A DNA stretch of 64,000 nucleotides, from assembly GCF_022213955.1 (NCBI RefSeq), contig NZ_JAKNTW010000010.1:186001-250000 (forward strand), written 5' to 3'. Within the stretch, counting starts at the first letter, position 1. Every line of letters begins with the position of its first letter. A program made the position numbers and the translations under genes. This document shows positions 35,801-45,189 of this stretch, piece after piece. Source of the DNA: Dolomitihabitans soli (GTDB taxonomy: Bacteria > Actinomycetota > Actinomycetes > Streptosporangiales > Streptosporangiaceae). The notes under the pieces are model-generated. The model saw only the letters and a list, made by a program, of their open reading frames with translations. It searched no databases and had not been told where the DNA came from.

Positions 35801-36865
35801 GCCGAGGGCGGCGACGACCTTGGCGGTGGTCCTCCACAGGTCGGTGTGGCGGTCGCCGGCCCGGCGGGCGGCCAGGCGGCGGAGGCGGCGGCTGGAGAAC
35901 CAGGCGTCGTAGCGGTCCCTGGCGGCCTGCGGCGCGTCGGGCGCGAACAGGGCGCCCCGGTCTTCGGCGACGAAGACGAAGATGAGCTGGTAGACGAGGC
36001 GGAGCAGCTCATGGTGAAAGTCGGGGCCGGTGAGCTTGCCGGCGGCGAGTTGCTCGCGAAGCTTGGGGTTGGCGACGAGGAAGCCGGTGCCGAGCGCTTC
36101 CAGGGCATCCTTCACTCCGTCGCGGAGCTGTTCGCGGGCGCGCAGGCCGGTCTCGGCCGCGAACGCGCGCCACTTCTCCAACCAGCAGTCGGCGCAGGTG
36201 GGGGTCGCGTCGCCTGCGATCAGCTCGAAACGGGACGCGTGCAGCAGCGTGTAGAGGAGGACGAACTCGGAGTACAGCTCGCCGTCGAAGATGGCTTCGA
36301 GGTCGAACTCGATGTAGGCGGAGCCGACGAGCGCGGTGGAGTCGCGCAGGATGCGTAACCGGCGGCCGTTGGAGAGCACCCCCCATAAATGATCGTCGGA
36401 GAGGTTGAGGAACTCCTGGAGCATCGACTGCGGGGCACGCTTGGACACGCCGGGCACGTTCTTGTCCAGCGGCGTCGCCCAGCCGAGCAGGTGCATGGGC
36501 ACGCAGTGCCACAGGTGGGAGATGGGGAAGTCCTTCTCCCCCGCCGTGAGGCCACCGCGGTTGAACGGAACCCGGCTGCCGAAGCCGAACTCCTGCAGGA
36601 GGACGAGCAGCCAGCGGTCCCGGGTGAGCGAGGTGTCCGACTCCCCCGCCGGAAGTGTCGCCAGCCGATCACGGTAGGCCCGGTAGGCGCCGAGCAGATA
36701 CTCCCAGCGTCGGCTGGCGGCGTCGCCGAGACGCTCGGCGGCCGCCAGGTTGTAGTCTTCGGGCCGCATGCCGGGCAGTTCCCGGTCCGCGGCGGCGATC
36801 CGGGCGAGCACGTCCTGCGGAAGCAGGCCGCCGGCGACGTCGACGGCCAGGTAGGCGCTTCTCAT
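32825..36865 (-). CDS. Eco57I-class adenine-specific DNA methyltransferase of a DISARM-like system
   Basis: A 1346-aa protein. A helical N-terminal part (1-about 480) precedes the methyltransferase: SAM-binding VCDPACGSGHFLVAAARRIA (about 505-525), CIYGVDINPLAAELARVSLW, and catalytic VLGNPPWEKVKL (about 780), the N6-adenine NPPW motif. The remaining 500 residues hold the presumed target-recognition region. Length and build resemble PglX of BREX and DrmMI of class 1 DISARM. The ATG overlaps the stop of the SNF2 helicase gene, so the operon is coupled. The segment from about 32.9 to 34.6 kb is visibly lower in GC than the first half of the same gene, which suggests a swapped recognition domain. 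Confidence 0.9.
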   Translation of the reverse strand: MRSAYLAVDVAGGLLPQDVLARIAAADRELPGMRPEDYNLAAAERLGDAASRRWEYLLGAYRAYRDRLATLPAGESDTSLTRDRWLLVLLQEFGFGSRVPFNRGGLTAGEKDFPISHLWHCVPMHLLGWATPLDKNVPGVSKRAPQSMLQEFLNLSDDHLWGVLSNGRRLRILRDSTALVGSAYIEFDLEAIFDGELYSEFVLLYTLLHASRFELIAGDATPTCADCWLEKWRAFAAETGLRAREQLRDGVKDALEALGTGFLVANPKLREQLAAGKLTGPDFHHELLRLVYQLIFVFVAEDRGALFAPDAPQAARDRYDAWFSSRRLRRLAARRAGDRHTDLWRTTAKVVAALGADDGLPALGLPGLGGLFFRTAGEGRGLTGEPQPDQLLWCDLPNEALLTAIRRMSTVRAKDGRPRDVDFQHLGAEELGSVYESLLELVPYAATNGMGTRFELKEKISGNERKTTGSYYTPSLLIESLLDTALDPVIDEHAASGVADDLLKITVCDPACGSGHFLVAAARRIAKRHAAMVTGEPEPVPSAIRESMRLIVNRCIYGVDINPLAAELARVSLWIESLEPGKPLAFLDAHIKVGNALLGTTPALLAKGVPDAAFKAIEGDDKKVANSLKKQNAKELAGQETLFDDSGKRTGNKDLAEQVLAVAAIPVTRVADVREQERRFRAFDTSDALNRKRRAADAWCAAFVWRKHADAPTAITTATVRRLQNGGNLTEAQKKELDKLAEWYRFFHWHLEFPDIFRTNGSSPDFTPSAGWTGGFSCVLGNPPWEKVKLSEKEFFAVHNEAIATAGNKAARDRLIKALAKSEDGRVLHQEFVNAKRRAEGESHFLRASARYPLTARGDVNTYAIFAENNRDVLHPLGRMGVIVPTGVATDATTQYYFKDLLVKRSLVSLYDFENAKGIFAQVHRSYKFSLLTLAGQKSQVGQADFAFFLHDAAQLGDEGKRFKLTPDEITLLNPNTGTCPVFRTRRDAEITLGIYRRIPILLKEGNKNGNPWGIKFVTMFHMSNDSGRFRPSEADDETLEGMLADGWKLDDNVLVKGDEHLLPLYEAKMLHHYDHRWATYEPNGSINALTLAQKQIPDAVALPRYWVEKSVVEETLSNKGWDHDWLMGWRDIARATDERTTILSVFPKAGVGNQLPLMLISGQPVRQLAAIQACLSSLILDFAARSKVGGTHLNFFIYQQLPVLAPLIVSRNVLWESESTVADWVRERVVELSYTTYDMEPFARDLKDEGAPFIWEVERRALIRAELDSAFFHLYGIARDDVAYVMDTFPIIKRKDEATYGEYRTKRLILGLYDAMQDAIDGRKPYQTPLDPPPGYGPRHPERTA

Positions 36866-39693
36866 CGAGCGCCCCCGGCGGGCAGGTAGACGTAGACGCC
36901 GAGCACGTCGGCGGGACGGTTCGCGGTCACCTTCAGTCCTCTCGTTCCGGCACCGATCGCACCGCGCACCCGCTGGTGAGCTTCGGCCAGCCGTACGGCG
37001 AGCGCGTCGCCGCGGGTGTCCAGCTCGGCGGCGAAATCGGCGGACAGCTCACGCCGCTTCCCATTCGTCTCGGTGACCAGCTCGGCGATGACCCGTTCAG
37101 CCGTACGCCTTACCAGCTCAAAGAGGGTGTTCACCGGCTTGGCGGTCAGCACCCCGATGACCTCGTCCTCACCGAGCCACTCCCGGCCGTCGGGGGTGGA
37201 CCGGTAGCCGATCACCTGCGCGTCTTCAGCGATGAGCGTGCGGGTTCCGGTACGGCCGGGCAGCGTCACGTGGAAGCGGTAGCGGACCAGCAGCAGGACG
37301 GTACGCAGCGACACCGCGTCGGTGCGGATGACACCACAACGCCGGGCGGGGCCGTCCGCGTCGAGCGCGCTGTCCAGCACGGTCCGAGCGAGGTCCCGGA
37401 TCATGGGATCGGTGCGGACCAGGGCATGGCTCCCCGGTGGGGCGGGGATGTCGGGATGGAATCTCAGGGTCTCGGTCTTGCCGTTGAACCCGAGACCGAG
37501 GGCATGCCGTACAGAGACCGGGAGCTGGCGCGTGTCGGCGTGGAAGGAGTCCGGCCGGGCGTCGATGATGGCGCCGAAGCCCGAGAGCGAGTCGTGGGTG
37601 AAGCGCGACACGTCGGCGGGGCTGCCGAGGGCGGCGCGGATCTCGGCGACCTCGCGTTCGACGTCCTCCAGCTTGATCCCGGAGTGGGCGTACTTGGTGA
37701 GGGCCTTCGACTCGCGGTCGGCGGCGCTCTCCCAGGCACGGTGCACCTGGTCGCGGGTCCTGGTGACGCCGAAGTCGAGGTCGAGCTGTTCCTGCTCGTC
37801 GTCGTCACGCATGAGCAGGCCCTCGACGAGGGCCTTGACGATGTCGTCTCCGCCGGTCGGCACGGGCACGGCGACGCCGGTCTGGCGGGCGATCATGCGG
37901 TGCTTGCGGATGAGCACGTCGAGAACGACGCCGTCGATGCCGTTGTCCAAGCCGTAGAGGGTGACGGCCCGCACCAGCGGGCTGCGCTGGCCGAACCGGT
38001 CCACCCGGCCCTCGCGCTGCTCGTGGCGGGTCGGGTTCCAGGCCAGGTCGTAGTGAACGACGGCCTGGAAGCTCTCCTGCAGGTTGACGCCTTCGGAGAG
38101 ACAGTCGGTCGCGACGAGCACGTGCCGTCCGGGCTCACCGGTCAGGTCGCGGATGGCCTCCTGGCGGGCCTCCGGATGCAGCCGACCGGTGACGTGACGG
38201 ACGTTGGTCTTCCTGCCGAGGGCCTTGGCCAGGTGCTCGGCCACGTATTCGGCGGTCGGGATGAACCGGCAGAACACGATGGGGTCGTAGCCGTCCGCCA
38301 GCAGCGTCTTGACCTCGGCGATCAGCGCGGCGAGCTTCGCGTCGTCCTTCGGGCCCTCGATTCCCTTGAAGGCACCGGCCAGGCGCTTCAGCCGCCGGGT
38401 GTCGTCCTCGTCTCCGGTACGGCCGCCGGCCGCCGCGTCGATGCCTTCCAGCGTCTCGTCCTCGCCGAAGTCGAGCACGCTGGAACGGCCCAGCTCGTCG
38501 GCTTCCCGCTCGGTCTCCGCCGGGACGGTGGCCGAGCGGGTCTCCAGGGTGGCGGCGGCGGCCCGGGGTGAGGAGGCCACCGAGCGCAGCAGCGCCAGCG
38601 CCGACCACCAGGAGACGCGCTGCCGCAGGCCGGTGCCGGGCTTGCGCACGGTCTCGCGGGCATAGGCGAGGACCTGTCGCGCGAGCTTGCCGTACTCACC
38701 GGAGAGGGCGTAGGAGACGTCTCGGACCTGGCGGTCTTTCGGGAAGGGGGTCTCCTCGTCCAGGTAGCGGCGGATGTCGCGGCGGCGGCGCTGCACGAAG
38801 TGCCCGGCGAGTCGTTCGCGGTCCTTGACGCTGTCCAGGTCCACGTTGGCCAGGGCGGGGTCCAGCAGTCCGATGAGGTCACGGAAGGCGTCCTCCTTGC
38901 CGCTGTGCGGTGTGGCGGTGACCAGGAGCATGTGCCGTCGCGGATCGTTCGCGAGCTCCTGCAGGAGCCGGTAGCGGAGCTGGCTCTGCTTGCTCGACGA
39001 TCCGGCCGACACGCAGGTATGGGCCTCGTCCACGATCACCAGGTCGGGGCAGGTCCGTACGAACTGCTGGTAGCGGCGGTCGGACTTGATGAAGTCGGTG
39101 GAGACGACGGTGACCGGGTGCCGGTCGAAGATGGACTCGTCCAGCCGAAGGTCGCGTTCCAGCCGGGTGGCGGTGGAGGGGAGCACCAATGTCGCCTTGA
39201 TGGCGAACTTGTCGCGTAACTCCGCCGCCCACTGCTCGGCCAGCGCGGGCGAGCACAGCACGGTGAGACCGGTCGCCTCGCCGCGCTCCAGGAGCTCCTT
39301 CGCGATCAGGCCGGACTCGATGGTCTTGCCGATCCCGACGTCGTCACCAATGAGGAGGCGTACGGTTTCCATTCGCATGGCCAGCAGGAGCGGGACCAGC
39401 TGATACTGGCGGGGATCCACGGCGATGGACGCCAGCGAGCGGAACGGACCGGCCCCGGAGGTGAAGCCGATGCGCAGTGCCGTACGGAGCATGGTCGCGG
39501 CGACGCTGTCACCGACCTCGCCGGGGGTGGGTGGCGGGAAGGTGGCTTCGCTGACCTCGTCGGCGAACAGGCAGGCTTCGAAGTCGGTGTCGCCGTTGAG
39601 CGGGCGGACGACGAGGAAGTCGGCGGCGCTGCCGGGCTGGACGACCCACTCGCGGCCACGGGCCGCGACGAGAGATCCCGCGGAGTAGCTCAA
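36862..39693 (-). CDS. SNF2-family helicase (DrmD-like), TTG start
   Basis: A 943-aa Swi2/Snf2-type ATPase: Walker A GDDVGIGKTIES (about 117-128), DEAH box VDEAHTC (about 219), VTATPHSGK, and the C-terminal helicase motifs SEGVNLQESF and NPTRHEQREGRVDRFGQ (about 545-560). The start is TTG at 39693, with GGAGG six bases upstream and a TTGA overlap with the preceding stop. A longer frame lies in the upstream gene. Class 1 DISARM combines such a helicase (DrmD) with an adenine methyltransferase, as here. Confidence 0.9.
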   Translation of the reverse strand: MSYSAGSLVAARGREWVVQPGSAADFLVVRPLNGDTDFEACLFADEVSEATFPPPTPGEVGDSVAATMLRTALRIGFTSGAGPFRSLASIAVDPRQYQLVPLLLAMRMETVRLLIGDDVGIGKTIESGLIAKELLERGEATGLTVLCSPALAEQWAAELRDKFAIKATLVLPSTATRLERDLRLDESIFDRHPVTVVSTDFIKSDRRYQQFVRTCPDLVIVDEAHTCVSAGSSSKQSQLRYRLLQELANDPRRHMLLVTATPHSGKEDAFRDLIGLLDPALANVDLDSVKDRERLAGHFVQRRRRDIRRYLDEETPFPKDRQVRDVSYALSGEYGKLARQVLAYARETVRKPGTGLRQRVSWWSALALLRSVASSPRAAAATLETRSATVPAETEREADELGRSSVLDFGEDETLEGIDAAAGGRTGDEDDTRRLKRLAGAFKGIEGPKDDAKLAALIAEVKTLLADGYDPIVFCRFIPTAEYVAEHLAKALGRKTNVRHVTGRLHPEARQEAIRDLTGEPGRHVLVATDCLSEGVNLQESFQAVVHYDLAWNPTRHEQREGRVDRFGQRSPLVRAVTLYGLDNGIDGVVLDVLIRKHRMIARQTGVAVPVPTGGDDIVKALVEGLLMRDDDEQEQLDLDFGVTRTRDQVHRAWESAADRESKALTKYAHSGIKLEDVEREVAEIRAALGSPADVSRFTHDSLSGFGAIIDARPDSFHADTRQLPVSVRHALGLGFNGKTETLRFHPDIPAPPGSHALVRTDPMIRDLARTVLDSALDADGPARRCGVIRTDAVSLRTVLLLVRYRFHVTLPGRTGTRTLIAEDAQVIGYRSTPDGREWLGEDEVIGVLTAKPVNTLFELVRRTAERVIAELVTETNGKRRELSADFAAELDTRGDALAVRLAEAHQRVRGAIGAGTRGLKVTANRPADVLGVYVYLPAGGAR

Positions 39694-42600
39694 CGGGCCC
39701 TCCGACCGGTTCCGAAGACACCGGGATAACTGCGCACGATCTCGTCCCACTCCTCGTCGTATCTAAAGCGGATCACCAGCCAGGCGAGATCCATCAGTCG
39801 ATCTTCGGCTTGCATGTCACGTTCGATCACGTTGGCGGCATCGTGATGTGGTCCATCAACAAAGATCGCGATGTTTCCTGCTTTGGTGCGATAGACGAAG
39901 TCAGGTCGTGCGCGGGCATTCGCGATCAGTTCCTGGGCTCCGGTGGGCAGGCGGTAGTCGCGCTCTCGCAGGAAGTCGACGAAGGTCCGCTCCAACTCGC
40001 TGTCGGACGACTCCCGTAACGCGCCGACGTGCTCCTCGGCGGTGCGGTGGCCGCCCGAGGGTTCGGTGTCGGACGCGGCCAGGTCACGCAGGATCGACAC
40101 CACGCTGTGCCGGTCGATCTCCTCGTGCCAGAACTGGTTGGTGTAGGAGAGCAGGCAGTCGTAGCAGCCGCGCTCACACCGTTCCCTGGCTTCGGGCGCG
40201 TGGTCGAGGTCCTTCCCCGTCTCCGGCTCGAAGTGGATGATCTCCAGCGCCTTGACGGCGACCCGGCGCAGGGCATCACGCTCGTCGTGCAACCTGCGCA
40301 GGACGCCCGCGCCGCCCTCCGCGCTCTCGATGAACAGCATTCGCCCGCGTTCCCGCGGATCTGGCAGCGGCTCGCTGGTCAGCTCGGCGTCCTCCAACTG
40401 GAATTCCGCCTCGATGCCGCGTTCGAGTGCGTACCGCAGCGTGGTCGCCGTGCTCTGCGAGACAGGCTCCGCGCATCGGAAGACCACGATGTTCTTGTTG
40501 TCCTGCACGAAGGGGACGACTTTCACGACCCGCTGAGCCTTCTCCAGCGAGATGAGCCCGGCGTCCTCGGGCGACTGGTTCGAGGCGTCCGGATCCTTGG
40601 CCCATCTGCCTCGCACGGGATCGAGCCAGAATCCGATGTCCTTGGGGTTCTTCCGCCCTCGCCGGCCTTGATTGATCTTGCGGACGGTCGCGGCGTCGCC
40701 GTACGCCAGCTCGGCCAGCGGCTCACCGTCCCTGCGGATCGCCGCGTCGAGGCGGCCGGAACGGGTGCCATGGGTGCTGAACCGGTAGGTCGTCAGCACG
40801 TCGAACCCGGCCTTGCGCCGCTCCTCCTCGTCGGAGGAGATCCGCTGACGCCGGATCGTCTCCACCGTCTGCAGGTGCATCAGCCCTGCCAGCATGCCCC
40901 GCAGCTCGGCTCCGCACTCGTCGCACACGTCCGTACCGGCCTGCCGGTCGTGCCAGTAACCGCAGTCGTCACAGATGCGGGCCTCGGCGGTCGCCACCTC
41001 ACCGGCTTCACCAGGCGGCACCTGGATCTTGGCGACCTCGTAGCGGCGGCCCTCGTGATAAATCAGCGCGCCTGGGCCGAATTCTCCGATCGCGATGAAC
41101 CTGGGGCGCTGAATGTAGTTCGCGGTCTGCCGCTCACCGGGGATGTACGCGGCGAGCGGGAGACGGGGGAAGGAGTATCCGGGCAGGAACCCTTCCGAGG
41201 CGAAGTAGCGGTAGGTGTAGAAATCGCTGAACTGCCGGTCGGTCTCCTCATTCTTCAGCAGCCGGAGCTGGTTTTCGGCCTGCTGCCGCCGCCGTTGCGC
41301 CTTACGCTTGTCATCCGGGGTGGACGCATGATCCATGACCCGATGGTTCTGCTCGCGCTGCTCCACGACGGCCGCGCGGAACAGGTCGCGCCAGCGGTCA
41401 CAGTCGATGTTGAACCGCGCCGCCGCGTTCTTGAGGGTGTCCTCGATCCAGCCGTCGCTCCACCAACTGCTCGCCGCCAGGCCGTCCCGGATGTCCGCGA
41501 GCATCTCCTTCACCCTGGGGACGGCCCGCCGTACCGCGTGCTGGTCCTCAAGCTGCGTCCTGAGGAGATCATGAATCGGCAGCTCGGGCTCGCGGGAGAC
41601 GTCGATCACCTCGGTCATCCGGGAGTACAGGGAGGCGCCGGTCTCGGCCAGCCAGATGGCGTGCACGTGCGAGCGGACGAGATCCTCGTTGGTGAGATCC
41701 AGCCGGGGTGGCTGGACCCTGCCGGCGACCATCTGCTCCGAACGCCGGAAGTAGTACTGGTCGTGCGGGCTGCCGGTGGAACAGTACGTGGTGATCAGGG
41801 CGGGCTGGCCGCTCCGCCCCGCACGGCCGGAACGCTGAGCGTAGTTGGCCGGGGTGGGCGGTACGTTGCGCATGCCGACGGAGGTGAGGGTGGCGATGTC
41901 GACGCCCAGCTCCATCGTGGGCGAGCAGTACAACAGGGGTAGCCCACCTTCACGGAAATGCTGCTCGCGTTCCTGCCTGATCTCCGACTGCACCTGCGCG
42001 GTGTGCTCCGCCGCGTGGATCCCGACCAGTTCCGCAGCCACGTTGGCGTACAGATCCCTGAAGAACTCACTGATCCGGGTGCCGTCCTCCGAACCAGGAG
42101 TCTTGCGGAGGTCCGGCGCGACGGTCTTGCCATCGCCGACCCGCCAGATCAACTCCGAGGACTTGATCCGATAGCCTCTGGCCCCGTCACGGGCCCGGCC
42201 CACCTCGATCAGCAGGCCGTACTTCGCCAGTGCGCCCAACAGGTCGTTAATGATCGCCTGTGCTTCGTCGACCGAGAGCTTGCCAGGGTAACGGGGGAAT
42301 GTGCCGGTGCGGCGCAGGTAACGGCCAAGGGCGGAGCGACCGGTGAAGTTGACCCGTTCTCGGGTCTCCCCTGGTCTGCCAGGCTGGCCGAACACCGTCG
42401 TGGCTCGGACCCGGCCGTCCGGATCGCCCAACGCCCAGACGCCCTTGAGCTGCTGCTCCGACTGGTTCCAGATCCGCTCGTACCCCTCTTCGAGGAGCAC
42501 ATCGACATCGACGGCGAGGGCGCGGCGCATCTCGTCCAGCACGAGACGGGCCAGTTCGGCGCGATGACGCGGATCATCGTCGCGCAGCGCCGGGTGTGTG

Positions 42601-44879
42601 CCCGCCCAGTGCTCGGTGTCCGCCGCGATCTCGTCCAACGCCACGTAGTCGAACCGCAGCAGGCGCGTCTGCTCCAGGTTGGGCATCGTGACGCGCCAGC
42701 CCCGGGCCAGGTCTACGTAGATCAGGTAGGAAAGCGCCCCGCGCAACGCCTTGAGCACGTGCTCACGCTGGCCGAACTTCACGTCCGGGTTCCGTGCGAA
42801 GGTGGCCATCGGCAGATTCAGCGCGTTGGCGACTCTCTGCGCGACGTCGTCATGCCGCAGGCCGTCCTCCCCTGCCGCCTCGGCAGCCCGGTAGAGCGCG
42901 CCGCGCACCTGGGTGACCTGAACGAAATCGTTGAGGTGACCGGCCTGGAGGCTGGCATCCTGCCGGTTGTCGACGAAGGTCAGCAGCTTGCGGGCCTCCT
43001 CACTGAGTTCTTCCTGGCGGCGCAGACTGCGGACGATGCTGGCGCTGATGACCGACATCGCGGAACTGCGGCCCTCTGAGGCGAAAGTCGCCAGCTTGGC
43101 GAAGTCCCGGCCCCTGACCTGCTCATAGGAAACCCGGCAGTGCAGGCAGAACCTGAAGGGCTCCTGGAAGTACCAGGCCCGCAGCCCTTCTCCCGCGGAG
43201 CCTTCGTTCCCGCCAGGGCCGAGCCAGACTTCCCGAGGAAGTTTGTCGTGTAGCGAGGCTTTGACCTGAGTGTTGCCGTCGAGGGCCGGCTCCAGCCACG
43301 AATCCGGAAGCCTGCCCCCTGCCACCGGGTCGGACGGCCAGGGACGATCAGAACTGACATAGAGGTATCCGTTGGCGGCATCACCGCCGGCGACATCGGC
43401 CTCCTGCCGCGCGCCGTAGCTTCCGTCCTTCCTTCTGGAGACGACCAGATACTCCTGACCGCAGTCGCGGCAGAAGGCCAACGGCAGAAGGATCTTCTCG
43501 CGGTGGCCAGGGACACTGACCTGGTACTGGCTGGTGATGTACCGCTTGTCCTCGGGGTCGAGGTTGACGTAGGCGGTGTCACCCTTGGACAGGAACTGAT
43601 GGAGCCGGAAAGCGAACAGTGGCCTTTGGGTTTCGGGGTGTTTCGCGCGGGCGCCCTCCTGAAGGGCGCGCTCGATGGCGTCGACGCAGTCGTGCACGGG
43701 GCGGCCGGTCGCCTCGGCCAGAGCCTCCGACGCGACGGTTACCTTCGTGGGTCTGCGCCGGATGAGCCGATCGCTCCCCGCCTCCCTGGCCAGGCCGAAC
43801 TCTGACTCGATCCAGCTCGACAGCGGATCTGCCGCCAGCTCGGCGTAGCCTCGGCCTGCCTCTGCTCCCATGGCGGCCACCAGCTCGACGCCGGACGGCC
43901 GCTGATCGAGGGTCGCCCGGACCAGGGTCTCCCCGATGATGCGACTGGGGATCACCCTGGTGCCGAAAAGCCTGGTCGCGACGTCGGCTACGACCTCCTG
44001 CGCCTGGGCGAAGGTCTCGGTCGTGGCCATGGTCGCCGACGTTCCGACACACTGCAGATTCGGGGCCGAGCAGGCGTCGCGCAGGCGCCGTACGAGCAGC
44101 GCGACGTCTGCTCCCTGACGACCACGATAGGTGTGCAGCTCGTCCAGGACGAGGAATCGCAGTCCCTGGGCCGCTCCGATCAGGCTTTTGCGCTCAGCCG
44201 TCCTGGTAAGCAGGTATTCGAGCATCACGTAGTTGGTAAGCAGGATGTCGGGTTTGCGGGCGAGGATACGGTCGCGTTCCTCCTCGCTCTCCTGTCCGGT
44301 GTAGCGGGCGAAGGAGACTCGCTGAGCGCTCTTGGGCAGCCCCCAAAGCAGGTAACGGGTCAACTCTTCCATCTGGCTGTTGGCGAGCGCGTTCATCGGG
44401 TAAACGACGATCGCCTTGACCCGGCCAGGATCCGGGTTCCGGAGAATGGAGTCGACGATGGGCACCATGTAGGCCAGGCTCTTTCCCGAGCCGGTTCCGG
44501 TGGTCAGCACATAGCTGCGCCCGTCCCTGGCTGCTTCGACGGCCTCCTGCTGGTGCCGGTGAAGCGTGATGACCCGCGATCCCGGATCATCCTTACTGTC
44601 CTTGAACCTGAAGAACTGCTCGCAACCAGGGTGGAGCACGCCTTGGGCGACCAGTTCCGGGATGGTGCCACCACCGGCGAAGCTCGGGTTGAGCGACACC
44701 CACGGGTACGGCCAGCGGGCCCGCGCTTGTTTCTCGTCGTCGAGGTGGGCGGCGATCCGCTCGTCGCGGACACTTACCAGGGAGGTAGTGAACTCGTCGT
44801 AGTCGGCGACAAGCCGGTTGTGCACCTCGAAGACGTCCACACAGCTCTCTTTCCGCACAAATTTGGCGATGTCTCTCAT
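39690..44879 (-). CDS. DEAD/DEAH helicase-DUF1998-Vsr-like nuclease fusion (DrmA/DrmB-like)
   Basis: A 1729-aa protein from ATG 44879; GTG 44840 and ATG 44969 are alternatives. Domains: SF2 helicase core with TTGTGSGKSLAYM (about 130), DELHTYRGR (about 246) and a distant second half YCSPTMELGVDIATL...QRSGRAGRSG (about 1000), interrupted by a large insert with zinc-type pairs (CRDCGQEY, CLHCRVSY); a CDDCG...CDECG zinc knuckle (about 1310); a DUF1998 Cys cluster CERGCYDCLLSYTNQFW (about 1575); and a C-terminal Vsr/DUF559-like nuclease fold (RPDFVYRTKAGNIAIFVDG, about 1665-1690). DISARM splits helicase and DUF1998 into DrmA and DrmB; Druantia DruE fuses them. Probably a DNA translocase detecting foreign DNA. 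Confidence 0.88.
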   Translation of the reverse strand: MRDIAKFVRKESCVDVFEVHNRLVADYDEFTTSLVSVRDERIAAHLDDEKQARARWPYPWVSLNPSFAGGGTIPELVAQGVLHPGCEQFFRFKDSKDDPGSRVITLHRHQQEAVEAARDGRSYVLTTGTGSGKSLAYMVPIVDSILRNPDPGRVKAIVVYPMNALANSQMEELTRYLLWGLPKSAQRVSFARYTGQESEEERDRILARKPDILLTNYVMLEYLLTRTAERKSLIGAAQGLRFLVLDELHTYRGRQGADVALLVRRLRDACSAPNLQCVGTSATMATTETFAQAQEVVADVATRLFGTRVIPSRIIGETLVRATLDQRPSGVELVAAMGAEAGRGYAELAADPLSSWIESEFGLAREAGSDRLIRRRPTKVTVASEALAEATGRPVHDCVDAIERALQEGARAKHPETQRPLFAFRLHQFLSKGDTAYVNLDPEDKRYITSQYQVSVPGHREKILLPLAFCRDCGQEYLVVSRRKDGSYGARQEADVAGGDAANGYLYVSSDRPWPSDPVAGGRLPDSWLEPALDGNTQVKASLHDKLPREVWLGPGGNEGSAGEGLRAWYFQEPFRFCLHCRVSYEQVRGRDFAKLATFASEGRSSAMSVISASIVRSLRRQEELSEEARKLLTFVDNRQDASLQAGHLNDFVQVTQVRGALYRAAEAAGEDGLRHDDVAQRVANALNLPMATFARNPDVKFGQREHVLKALRGALSYLIYVDLARGWRVTMPNLEQTRLLRFDYVALDEIAADTEHWAGTHPALRDDDPRHRAELARLVLDEMRRALAVDVDVLLEEGYERIWNQSEQQLKGVWALGDPDGRVRATTVFGQPGRPGETRERVNFTGRSALGRYLRRTGTFPRYPGKLSVDEAQAIINDLLGALAKYGLLIEVGRARDGARGYRIKSSELIWRVGDGKTVAPDLRKTPGSEDGTRISEFFRDLYANVAAELVGIHAAEHTAQVQSEIRQEREQHFREGGLPLLYCSPTMELGVDIATLTSVGMRNVPPTPANYAQRSGRAGRSGQPALITTYCSTGSPHDQYYFRRSEQMVAGRVQPPRLDLTNEDLVRSHVHAIWLAETGASLYSRMTEVIDVSREPELPIHDLLRTQLEDQHAVRRAVPRVKEMLADIRDGLAASSWWSDGWIEDTLKNAAARFNIDCDRWRDLFRAAVVEQREQNHRVMDHASTPDDKRKAQRRRQQAENQLRLLKNEETDRQFSDFYTYRYFASEGFLPGYSFPRLPLAAYIPGERQTANYIQRPRFIAIGEFGPGALIYHEGRRYEVAKIQVPPGEAGEVATAEARICDDCGYWHDRQAGTDVCDECGAELRGMLAGLMHLQTVETIRRQRISSDEEERRKAGFDVLTTYRFSTHGTRSGRLDAAIRRDGEPLAELAYGDAATVRKINQGRRGRKNPKDIGFWLDPVRGRWAKDPDASNQSPEDAGLISLEKAQRVVKVVPFVQDNKNIVVFRCAEPVSQSTATTLRYALERGIEAEFQLEDAELTSEPLPDPRERGRMLFIESAEGGAGVLRRLHDERDALRRVAVKALEIIHFEPETGKDLDHAPEARERCERGCYDCLLSYTNQFWHEEIDRHSVVSILRDLAASDTEPSGGHRTAEEHVGALRESSDSELERTFVDFLRERDYRLPTGAQELIANARARPDFVYRTKAGNIAIFVDGPHHDAANVIERDMQAEDRLMDLAWLVIRFRYDEEWDEIVRSYPGVFGTGRRAR

Positions 44880-45189
44880 CCTGGCCAGGGCCCAACACAC
44901 TAAATCATCTGCCAATGGCAAATGGAACGTTACATAGATCGTTCGTTGTAAAGCTGACGCAATCTGCATCCATGATCGCTACATGAACCGAAGAGATTGG
45001 AGCCCCGTGGCCGAAACGCTATGAAAGGTCTAAATAATGCTGTCCGTAATCGCGAGGCGTGGTGTGCGAGCGCGGTCGCCAGCAAGGGCGTGAGGGCCGG
45101 GGGTACCAGCGGAACGCTATAGGAAGTGCCCGACACGGGTAGTTTCGATCTGCGTCGACTCTCTGACCCCCTTCTCCCCACGGAGCGTT
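44880..45189. promoter_or_regulatory. Divergent promoter region of the DISARM-like system
   Basis: About 310 bp between the divergent arms of the system, lower in GC than the genes. A short palindrome TGCCATTGGCA-type site lies at about 44911-44921. Two similar segments, GAAACGCTATGAAAG (from 45013) and GGAACGCTATAGGAAG (from 45111), lie about 100 bp apart and could bind one factor. No clear -35/-10 pair was identified. Confidence 0.4.

Noticed and set aside
32825-36865. Methyltransferase considered as PglX of a BREX system
   Set aside because: No PglZ phosphatase, BrxC ATPase or Lon-like protease gene is in the window; the helicase and PLD neighbours fit DISARM-like systems better.
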